Below are positions 56,944-64,000 of a stretch of DNA of 64,000 bases, piece after piece. A program made the translations under genes and the position numbers. The notes below the pieces were generated by a model. That model did no database searches and had not been told where the DNA came from. It worked only from the letters and a program-made list of their open reading frames with translations. The stretch is taken from positions 25,906 through 89,905 of the IMG/VR virus record IMGVR_UViG_3300048834_000455; one strand, 5' to 3'. This DNA is from a virus. Within the stretch, counting starts at the first letter, position 1; every line of letters starts with the position of its first letter.

Positions 56944-59900
56944 TGGCACTTGGTGAAGTTTTCAGCTTAAAAGCCGTGATCGAAGTCATCACGGGTGGTG
57001 CCGAGCAGAAGATCGACTCCGTCGAGAAATCAGGCCGTCGCCTTGGGCAGACCTTCGGGTCCTCGTTCAAGGGGGCGGCCACTTCTATGCTCGCCTTCGT
57101 TGGGGCGGCGTCCGCGATTCAGGCGGTGGGCAACGCGGTAAACGGCGCGGTCAATGCCACCATCACCTTTGAGAAGGGCGCCCGCCAACTCAACACCATC
57201 CTGAAGCTCAACGAGAAGCAGCTAGCAGACTACACCGAGAGCATCCGCACCCTTGGTACCGAGCTAGACATCAACGTCTCTGCGACCGAGGCCATGGCAG
57301 CCGCTTACGACGTGGCGCAGGCAGGCTTCACGAAGGCTGCCGACAACGCCCTGGTGATGGAGACAGCGCTGAAGACTTCGGCTGCTGCTGGCGTCTCTGC
57401 TTCTCTCGCTGCCAACCAGATTTCTGGAACGCTCAAGGCTTACGGGCTGGCCGCTACGGATGCGCAACGGGTCTCTGACGTGTACTTCAAGACCATCGAG
57501 ACCGGTATCATAACGTTCGAGCAATTCGAGCACGGATTGGGCGCCGCCAACGCCGTTGCCGCTTCTGCTGGAGTGTCATTCGAAGAGGTGATGGCGGCCG
57601 TTGCAACCGCGACCGGCCAGGGCATCAAGGCCAGCACGGCCTTCGACGGCATCAAGACCTCTATTGCCAACCTAAGTGCGCCTTTGGACTCCCAGAAGAA
57701 GGCAATGGCCGAGTACGGGATCGTCATCGACCAGAACACGCTTCGCCAAAATGGCTACCAGCAGACGATAATCGATATCGTCAAGGCGACCGGTGGAAAC
57801 AGCTCCGCGTTACGCAATATTCTTGGAGACGTTACCGCCTATCAGCTCGCTCTCTCTCTGATCTCCAACGAGGGGAAGATCGCGGCCGACAACCTCCGCG
57901 ACATGAACAACGCGCTTGGAGCTCAAGAAGCGGCCCTGGTCGAGATGCGCAAGAGCACCTCCTTCCAGCTCGACCAGATGAAGGCAGCGGCCGAGGGCCT
58001 GGGCATCGCGCTGGTCAGCAATTTCGGTGGGCCTGCAACCCAGGCGATTCAGACCGTCACCGCCGCCCTCGTCGAGATGGACAAGTTTGTGAAGAGCCTG
58101 TCCAAGGGCGAGGGCGGTCTTCTCGGGGCCTTGACTCGCGGTTTCCAGAACACGTTCCCGGCCACGGCGCAAATGCTATCAGAGTTGGGCGACACATTGT
58201 TGGAACTGGTTGGAATGGTCCAGAACTGGTTCGCAGCCTTTGGCGGGCCCGAGGCCACCGCCGCGACCACGGCTGTTGACTTCCTGTTGTCCTCCATCCT
58301 CAAACTAGCCGACATCTTGGCCAACGCCATCGGCCTGGCCGGCAAGCTCTTAGAGGGAGTCGTCGTTTGGGCGCGAGACCTCTCAACCGTCTTGGGCGCA
58401 ACGTTCGCAGTCATGGGCCAGGCTTGGGCCCAGGTGGTGGACGGCATGTCCGGGATCTTTGAAAACTTCGCCTATGTTGTCGAGAGCGTCTGGAAGGGTG
58501 TTATCGACGGCATCTTGGGCACCATTAAGGCTCTCCCGGACCAGTTCCGGGGCGTCTTTGCTGGCATTGAGAAGGACCTGGAGAAGGCCAGCGACTCCTT
58601 CAAGGCCAAGGCTCCCAAGGCGGGTTTTGTCGATAGCGTCTCCAAGATTGTAGGCGCCCCCGAATTCGTTCGAGAAAACCTCCCCCAGACCATCGCCGAC
58701 GCTAGGGCCACCAACGCCCGGCCGGCACCAGTCAAGGCCGCAACGCCCGAGCAGGCCAAAAAGGCGCAGGCGGCCATTAGTGGCCTCTTTGGTGGCGTCA
58801 AGGACTTCCTGACCACCGGCAAGCTTCCGGTTGCAGAGAAGGCCGTTGCTGCCCCCGGTGCGCCAGCCGCCATTCCCGCCCTGCCTCCTCCCGATCCAGC
58901 AGCCGCCACCAAGGATATCGAGGCGAGAGCGGACGCTATCAAGAACGAGCTTTCGCTGGAGAAGATTTCCCTGGCCGAGGGCGCCAAGCGATATCAGGCC
59001 CTGTTCAAGGAAGCCCAGAAGGCCAAGCTCAGCGGCGAGGACCTCCACAAGGTGGAGCAAGCCCTCTTCGACGTTCGCCAGAAGATGTTCGACCAGTCCG
59101 AGAAGGCCATGAAAGCCACCGAGGAGCTTCGCGTTGAGCGGACTAAGCTTGTCCAGGGAGAGACCGCAGGCCTACTGGCCGCTCTTGACATCGAGAAGCG
59201 TGAACGTGCGAAGGCCGGCGCCGAATCCGTGGAGCTCGAAGCGTGGTATGGTGCGCAGCGTATCGCCATCTTTAAGGCCGACGCCGAGAAGAAGGCCGAG
59301 ACCGCAAAGAAGCTTGTTGACGCTCAGAACGCCCTCGCTGACTCCGCCGCCAAGGCGAACCAAGACGCACTAGTGGCCAGCGACAAGCCCGAGGAAGCCG
59401 CCCTGGCTGGTCTCGAGCAGCAGAAGGCCGAGATGATGCGCGGTTTGCTGGAGCAGAAAGATGCCATCATCAAGGCGGGTGGCGACAAGCTCAAGGCCGA
59501 GCAGGACTACCAAGCCGCGGTGCTCGCCAACGAGCGCTCTTATCAAGCGCAGCGCCTCAAGATTACCAAGGATGCCGCAAAGGAGCGCAATCAAGCCGAG
59601 ACTAGCGCCAAGGTGACCATCCTGAAGAACGAGGCCGCCTCTTCGGACAACCCCGAGGAGGCGCGCAAGAAGAACCTCGAGGCTGAGAACATCGAGCGCC
59701 TGCAGCAGATCAAGGGACAGGTGGAAGCCTACCGCACGGCCGGCGTGGATCAGTTGGTCATTGACCGCTACATTGCTAGCGAGCAGAAGAAGATCAAGGC
59801 CGAAGCCGAGGGCGGCAAGGCGGATGAGAAGGGCAAGGGCAACCAGAGCCCGGTGCAGTCGATCCAAGAAGCCTTCGCCGGGATGAACAAGCTCGGCTTC

Positions 59901-60155
59901 AGCATCGAGACCGGCACAGGCAGGGTCAAGCGGCGCGGAGATGCGGCGGTTACGGCAGCGGCCAACAAGCTCTCTGCCGACGTTGGTGCCCTGCGTGGGG
60001 TGGGCGCTGGCGACAAGCAGGAGCCGCTCAACGACGTGCTCACCATTAACCTTGTCGACGCAAGCGGCACCGTGTTCTCGGACAGCGTTTCGCGTGGATC
60101 TAGCGGCAGCGTGGACATGTCGACCACCTACGAGCTTGGACGGCTTGGCGCATGA
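56943..60155 (+). CDS. Tail tape measure protein
   Basis: 1070 residues, start overlapping the chaperone stop (TAATG). N-terminal TP901-core region (residues about 80-330): LNTILKLNEKQLADYTESIR, ATEAMAAAYDVAQAGFTKAA, LKAYGLAATDAQRVSDVYFK, FDGIKTSIANLSAPLDSQKK. A hydrophobic middle (FLLSSILKLADILANAIGLA) follows, then long charged coiled coils with repeats of EERAKA/KAGAE-type helices. It sets tail length; by the usual about 0.15 nm per residue, around 150-160 nm. May also help DNA entry. Confidence 0.95.
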   Translation: MALGEVFSLKAVIEVITGGAEQKIDSVEKSGRRLGQTFGSSFKGAATSMLAFVGAASAIQAVGNAVNGAVNATITFEKGARQLNTILKLNEKQLADYTESIRTLGTELDINVSATEAMAAAYDVAQAGFTKAADNALVMETALKTSAAAGVSASLAANQISGTLKAYGLAATDAQRVSDVYFKTIETGIITFEQFEHGLGAANAVAASAGVSFEEVMAAVATATGQGIKASTAFDGIKTSIANLSAPLDSQKKAMAEYGIVIDQNTLRQNGYQQTIIDIVKATGGNSSALRNILGDVTAYQLALSLISNEGKIAADNLRDMNNALGAQEAALVEMRKSTSFQLDQMKAAAEGLGIALVSNFGGPATQAIQTVTAALVEMDKFVKSLSKGEGGLLGALTRGFQNTFPATAQMLSELGDTLLELVGMVQNWFAAFGGPEATAATTAVDFLLSSILKLADILANAIGLAGKLLEGVVVWARDLSTVLGATFAVMGQAWAQVVDGMSGIFENFAYVVESVWKGVIDGILGTIKALPDQFRGVFAGIEKDLEKASDSFKAKAPKAGFVDSVSKIVGAPEFVRENLPQTIADARATNARPAPVKAATPEQAKKAQAAISGLFGGVKDFLTTGKLPVAEKAVAAPGAPAAIPALPPPDPAAATKDIEARADAIKNELSLEKISLAEGAKRYQALFKEAQKAKLSGEDLHKVEQALFDVRQKMFDQSEKAMKATEELRVERTKLVQGETAGLLAALDIEKRERAKAGAESVELEAWYGAQRIAIFKADAEKKAETAKKLVDAQNALADSAAKANQDALVASDKPEEAALAGLEQQKAEMMRGLLEQKDAIIKAGGDKLKAEQDYQAAVLANERSYQAQRLKITKDAAKERNQAETSAKVTILKNEAASSDNPEEARKKNLEAENIERLQQIKGQVEAYRTAGVDQLVIDRYIASEQKKIKAEAEGGKADEKGKGNQSPVQSIQEAFAGMNKLGFSIETGTGRVKRRGDAAVTAAANKLSADVGALRGVGAGDKQEPLNDVLTINLVDASGTVFSDSVSRGSSGSVDMSTTYELGRLGA

Positions 60156-60586
60156 GTGCAGAGTGGAACGCGACCACCATCTCGTTCTGCGGGATAGAGG
60201 TGGGACCGCCGCACATCCCCCGCGAGCTACCGACGCCAGACTATGGCCTTCGCGTGAAGAAGACCTACATGAGCGAAGGCGCGGAATTGCCAGGGCTCTG
60301 CGTCAAGGAACCGCTGGGCGGTCACGACTCCTACGGGACCATCGCCTTCAGGCTGAGCGCTATGAGCAAGGCCAACGTCGACACCTTCCTGACTGCCGCC
60401 TTCGACCTATGGACTCCGCGCACACTGGCGATTTCCGCGCCTGGTGGCATCGTCTCGTGGACGGTGTGCTTCGGCGAGAACGGGTTCACCCATCGTCTGA
60501 TTCCCGGCAGGGGCTACTTCGACACCGAGGCCTGGATATGTGGATTCAAGCTTGAGGTGCTGACCATCGGTCCCGAGGGCTCCTAG
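60152..60586 (+). CDS. Minor tail protein (distal-tail-like), 144 aa
   Basis: Beta-rich: WNATTISFCGIEVGPPHIPR, GTIAFRLSAMSKANVDTFLT, ISAPGGIVSWTVCFGENGFT, GYFDTEAWICGFKLEVLTIG. ATGA after the tape measure is the expected place for a tail-tip baseplate protein. No exact family seen. Confidence 0.6.
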   Translation: MSAEWNATTISFCGIEVGPPHIPRELPTPDYGLRVKKTYMSEGAELPGLCVKEPLGGHDSYGTIAFRLSAMSKANVDTFLTAAFDLWTPRTLAISAPGGIVSWTVCFGENGFTHRLIPGRGYFDTEAWICGFKLEVLTIGPEGS

Positions 60587-61983
60587 TGTTCATTCCTGAT
60601 AGCACCTACACGGCTGATGATGTCCTGCTGCCGAGAACCACCGTCGAACTCATCATCGACGGCGACGACTTCTCGGACTACTACCTCGGCTACGATCTTG
60701 GCGTCTCCTCGCGCGGTCAGCAGGCGACTGGCACAATCCGCCTCAAAGACCGCGACGGAGCGCTCGCAAACAAGGTCTCGCAGTTCGACCAGAGCTTCGA
60801 CAAATGGCTCTCGCACAACATGACCGACGAGCGCACCATCTCGCTGACGGTGACGCAGGGCGAGAAGGTGACGGACTACCCGGTGCTGCTCCCCGGCGTG
60901 CCGAGCTGGGACAACGACGGGACCCTGAGTTGGGCCGTCACAGACCTCACGCCGCTCTTGAACAAGGACAACCAGAGCGCCACGGATGTCGTCTGGGACG
61001 AGCAGGGTGTTGACGACAACAAGAGCGTGTCCGACATCGTGGCCACGTTAGCGACGATGGCCGGCGTCTCCATCAGCCACACCGCGACCAACTGGGATGT
61101 GCGCACGTGGCGAATGACCGCCGAGAACCTTCTCTCCAAGCTCGACGACCTCTGCCGGCCGACGCAAAGCTATCGCCGATGGGACGGCGATGCCCTCATC
61201 CTGGAAGCCCTGAACGAGGCGCTCTCGCCGGCCTTCCACGCCATCGACCGGTTCCACATCGCGAGCCTCACCGCGACCACCGATGACAGCGGACTCCGCA
61301 CATTCTTCAAGGCTTTCCGTTTGCGGTCACAGGCGAGCGCATTGGCCGAGCCCAGAGAGGGCCGCACGGTAGGGCGCGTGGTCGAGATTACGTTCCCGCC
61401 CTCGGACTTCGTGCGCATCCGCACCAAGCAGGCGTTTGGCGTCATCGGTGAGGGCGTGTTCTACAGCGGCGAAGACGAGGTGAACTCGACCGAGGACCCG
61501 CAAACCGAATTCTACAGCCCCGACGCTGGAGTGACCAAGGCTGACCGCTGGCTCGGCACGTTCACTCCCGACATTGGCCCTGCCGAGTATCAATGGTGGT
61601 GGTGGGTGAGCGCCGAGGGCGGAGTCTACAACGCGGCCGACGTCATGATCGAGGGCTTCGATTTCGAGCAAGCCGTCTCGGTAGCGGAGGCCAAGTTCGG
61701 CCGGCGCCCCGAGTACAGCAACCTCGCCACCGAGCTTATCCGTGAGCCCGAGACCTTCGCGGCAATGATGGCCGCGATCGTCCTGGAGGTGCTCTGGTCC
61801 GTGCGCCGCTTCTCGCTGTCCACCCCGTGGCTACTCCCGCAACGTGAGGGCACGTTTATGAACGTCACCCACGCAAAGCATCGTCTCGCCTCCGTGAAGA
61901 TGCTCGTGAACGGCTGGAGGCACAGCCACTCGTGGGAGAGCGGCTGGAACAACAGTTACGACCTACGGGCGAAGCTCTCGTGA
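60586..61983 (+). CDS. Tail hub-like minor tail protein, 465 aa
   Basis: GTG start. ELIIDGDDFSDYYLGYDLGV and QATGTIRLKDRDGALANKVS suggest a first OB/tube-like domain; VPSWDNDGTLSWAVTDLTPL, a second; helical part WRMTAENLLSKLDDLCRPTQ. The layout recalls hub proteins of the gpD/gp27 type (DUF-level). Near the end is RRFSLSTPWLLPQREGTFMN. Position after the distal tail protein supports a tip hub. Confidence 0.6.
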   Translation: MFIPDSTYTADDVLLPRTTVELIIDGDDFSDYYLGYDLGVSSRGQQATGTIRLKDRDGALANKVSQFDQSFDKWLSHNMTDERTISLTVTQGEKVTDYPVLLPGVPSWDNDGTLSWAVTDLTPLLNKDNQSATDVVWDEQGVDDNKSVSDIVATLATMAGVSISHTATNWDVRTWRMTAENLLSKLDDLCRPTQSYRRWDGDALILEALNEALSPAFHAIDRFHIASLTATTDDSGLRTFFKAFRLRSQASALAEPREGRTVGRVVEITFPPSDFVRIRTKQAFGVIGEGVFYSGEDEVNSTEDPQTEFYSPDAGVTKADRWLGTFTPDIGPAEYQWWWWVSAEGGVYNAADVMIEGFDFEQAVSVAEAKFGRRPEYSNLATELIREPETFAAMMAAIVLEVLWSVRRFSLSTPWLLPQREGTFMNVTHAKHRLASVKMLVNGWRHSHSWESGWNNSYDLRAKLS

Positions 61984-62243
61984 ACCTCGGCCAGGCTATC
62001 GGCAAGACCGCGTGGCAGTACCGAGGCAGTGACCGCGCAAAGGTCGTGGGGCCGGCGGGCCGAGGCTATGACATCGAGCTCATGGGCGGCGACGTGGCGC
62101 GCGCTTGCATCTCGCACCTGCCCGACCTCGAGAACGAGCAGTGGGTCACGGTGGTGCAGGTCGGCGAAGGCGCGTGGGAGATCGTGGGCACGGCCAGCAA
62201 GGCGCCCCGCGGCGACTTCGCACCGGAACCCGAGGGTTCGTAG
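61980..62243 (+). CDS. Small tail-tip protein, 87 aa
   Basis: GTG start (GTGA). KVVGPAGRGYDIELMGGDVA, RACISHLPDLENEQWVTVVQ, GEGAWEIVGTAS: a small all-beta, OB-like protein as seen in baseplate or hub-associated genes. Probably structural. Confidence 0.55.
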   Translation: MNLGQAIGKTAWQYRGSDRAKVVGPAGRGYDIELMGGDVARACISHLPDLENEQWVTVVQVGEGAWEIVGTASKAPRGDFAPEPEGS

Positions 62244-64000
62244 TGAACTACAACTTAGAACTCCAAATCAGAGCCTCCGCCGATAAGGCACAGGCGCAGC
62301 GCGGAGGACCCCTCAACTTCGAGCCCATGCGGCAGTGGTCGCACAACCACCCGCAGTTCGAGACGTGGTTCATCAAGGCCGTGGTGCGCCCGGCCGTCTA
62401 CGACCTTCGCAACCAGGACGGCTCGCAGGAGATGCGGGCGGTGGAAGCCATCCGCAGCAAGTTCGGCAGCGGCTCTGGCGGCCAGGTGGATGACGCGGTC
62501 ACCGTGGGCTTTTACGGCTCGCGGCGGGACGACCCGTGGATATGGGCACTAATGGGCGTGGAAAGCTTACAGGAGGAGGTTCTCGAGCCGCCCATCCCTT
62601 TGGCTGGTTGGCCCTATTTTCTCCAGTCGCCAACGCGCGGGTCCTGGGCCGCCGAACTGACTCATGACACAGCCAGCTTCTCTGCAGACCTTGCCTTGTT
62701 CCCCTACCTAACCAGCGGGGTTACCTTGCGGCTAGCGGGCGGACATATTTGGATGCATGGCGATGGCGTCCACTACCGGGGCGTGCTCGGGGCATTCAAC
62801 GATTTTGACGGGAACATGGCCTTCGGCAGCAACGCGAGGGATCTCGTTTTCAAGGATGGGCCCTGCGAGATGTATGCCATGGAGCAGTCGCCAACAGCCG
62901 GCTGGTCCTCCGGGGCGACTAGCAACCTTGTAATCAGAGCTTTTGACCCTGCGGCTCTCAGTGGGTTGTGGGCCTCAACGGCGCGAACGGACATGCTAAC
63001 GAAAACGGCTTCGCTGTGGTTCGACGACACCAACATTTATGCAGCCGGAGAGTACGCCTCTTCCGACTTTCGCGGGCCTTGCCGATGCGCATGGCTCAAG
63101 GCCGACGGGACATTCATTGACAAAGTTAATCTCACGCTTGACGACGTAGCCCTGCCCCCCGGCGTCGGCAAATGGGAACCGGGGGATGAACCCGATTACC
63201 AAACGACCGGAAACATTCAACGGCCGTTAACCCTGCTCGAAGATAACTATATTTTCGATAAACTAGTCTACCCGTGGACGACGCAATCCCTTAATAACAG
63301 CACCGGTTTTCAAGCCGTACCCCCGGGGACGGTTGGGAACTTCGAATCATCCTACGACCACGTTTTCGCCTGGCCGGATCTCGATCTGTTCGTGCCAGCC
63401 CTGCGCAACGCTGTCCAGCTAGGGGTTTATACTGCCTCCACGGGCGTTCGCACCCAGGTTATCAAGGGCGACGGCAATGCTCCCGACGTGTGGGAATTCT
63501 ACACGCCTATCGTCGCAACTAGCACCGGTCGTCTGCTGGTTCGTATTCGCCGGGTGACCTACCAGCAACTGTCCTGGAATGACGCAAAGTTAACCGTTCA
63601 CGAGGTTTCGGGACCCCCTGGTGCACGCGTAATAAACTATGATCTCGACAACGTTGCAGCCCAGGGCCGCGTATGCGTCAAGACCGAAACCCTGTTCGCG
63701 GAATACGCCATCGCGACAGGCACGCTAGGCATCCCCTGGCCGGCGACTGACATCAAGATAACGTCCCCCGCGTACGTGCCAACCGGATCCCCTGTCGACA
63801 TGGGCTGGGCCGAATGGTGGGGGGTATCGAGATATGATCCAGTTGACGATGTCACCACGTTGGACTGGTGGGTTCCAGAAGGTTGGGACGGCGACCCAGG
63901 CAACCTCCAGAGACCAAGAGACCATGCCGTTAGAGGGCCGCAGGTCGCCTTTGGAAATGACGGTTTGCGCCTAAATGGGTCCTACAATCCTTTTGACGCT
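62243..64000 (+). CDS. Large tail-tip/receptor-binding-region protein, partial (runs off right edge)
   Basis: GTG 62243 overlaps the upstream stop; the frame stays open to the window end (586 codons). The first 105 residues (LELQIRASADKAQAQRGGPL; QFETWFIKAVVRPAVYDLRN) have the GC-rich codon style of the phage. From about 62560 the codons become more A/T-ending and the sequence changes to W/G/N/T-rich beta repeats (LRLAGGHIWMHGDGVHYRGV; GPCEMYAMEQSPTAGWSSGA). A conserved attachment base plus an exchangeable host-facing part is likely. Confidence 0.7.
   Translation, partial: MNYNLELQIRASADKAQAQRGGPLNFEPMRQWSHNHPQFETWFIKAVVRPAVYDLRNQDGSQEMRAVEAIRSKFGSGSGGQVDDAVTVGFYGSRRDDPWIWALMGVESLQEEVLEPPIPLAGWPYFLQSPTRGSWAAELTHDTASFSADLALFPYLTSGVTLRLAGGHIWMHGDGVHYRGVLGAFNDFDGNMAFGSNARDLVFKDGPCEMYAMEQSPTAGWSSGATSNLVIRAFDPAALSGLWASTARTDMLTKTASLWFDDTNIYAAGEYASSDFRGPCRCAWLKADGTFIDKVNLTLDDVALPPGVGKWEPGDEPDYQTTGNIQRPLTLLEDNYIFDKLVYPWTTQSLNNSTGFQAVPPGTVGNFESSYDHVFAWPDLDLFVPALRNAVQLGVYTASTGVRTQVIKGDGNAPDVWEFYTPIVATSTGRLLVRIRRVTYQQLSWNDAKLTVHEVSGPPGARVINYDLDNVAAQGRVCVKTETLFAEYAIATGTLGIPWPATDIKITSPAYVPTGSPVDMGWAEWWGVSRYDPVDDVTTLDWWVPEGWDGDPGNLQRPRDHAVRGPQVAFGNDGLRLNGSYNPFDA

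Noticed and set aside
1-64000. CRISPR arrays, insertion sequences, integrase or lysis genes
   Set aside because: No regularly spaced repeats of array type, no transposase or integrase motifs, and no holin/endolysin motifs were seen in any frame examined.

Overview
The window is part of a GC-rich, tailed dsDNA bacteriophage (siphovirus-like, HK97-type head) or a prophage of one. Nearly every base is coding and every recognisable gene but one is on the + strand. Most neighbouring genes overlap by 4 bases (ATGA or GTGA), and small genes without recognisable relatives dominate. The exception is the start of a cI-like repressor on the - strand at the left edge, facing a Cro-like gene across shared operator half-sites. 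That suggests a temperate ancestry, but no integrase, att site or lysis gene is visible. The window opens in the switch and ends inside a tail gene, so it is not a whole genome. The host cannot be named from the sequence; high GC and strong AGGAG-type ribosome sites fit a GC-rich bacterium.

Layout. 1-1000: lysogeny switch and small DNA-binding proteins. 1-3.4 kb: coupled small unknowns. 3.4-5.1 kb: RecA-like Sak4-type ATPase and SSB. 5.1-13.3 kb: small proteins including a TrpF-like TIM barrel, a HAD phosphatase of the RNA-repair type, a LexA-type winged helix and a nucleoside deoxyribosyltransferase-like protein. 13.3-18.9 kb: Gp37/Gp68-family protein and three DNA methyltransferases (Dam-type, MT-A70, C5), probably self-protection against restriction. 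19.0-23.2 kb: second XRE regulator with its own operator, TOPRIM primase-helicase, an O-like initiator whose gene carries iterons (candidate origin), and a T5orf172/GIY-YIG protein. 23.4-43.5 kb: a long accessory array of orphans plus a PD-(D/E)XK-type nuclease coupled to a SNF2 helicase. 43.5-64 kb: terminator, terminase small and large subunits, portal-MuF fusion, prohead protease, major capsid protein, two tandem TagB/TagF-like transferases, head-tail connectors, tail tube, frameshifted tail chaperones, tape measure and tail-tip proteins.

The most unusual part is 38.74-39.09 kb. Two tRNA-like genes lie there inside out: each T-arm, acceptor 3' strand and CCA is followed after 3 nt by the matching acceptor 5' strand and D-arm. 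Both 7-bp acceptor stems pair perfectly only in this permuted order, and an intrinsic terminator ends the unit. This looks like a tandem pair of circularly permuted tRNA genes. A second candidate novelty is a repeated element, GCGTGATGGGACC-N14-G(G/C)CGAA, found four times at gene junctions in the accessory region, including just after the tRNA unit and just before genes; it may be a phage-specific promoter or structured RNA.

Working together: the Sak4-like ATPase, SSB, O-like initiator and primase-helicase form the replication and recombination module. The methyltransferases and nuclease-helicase act on DNA identity or repair. The right third builds and fills the capsid and assembles the long tail.
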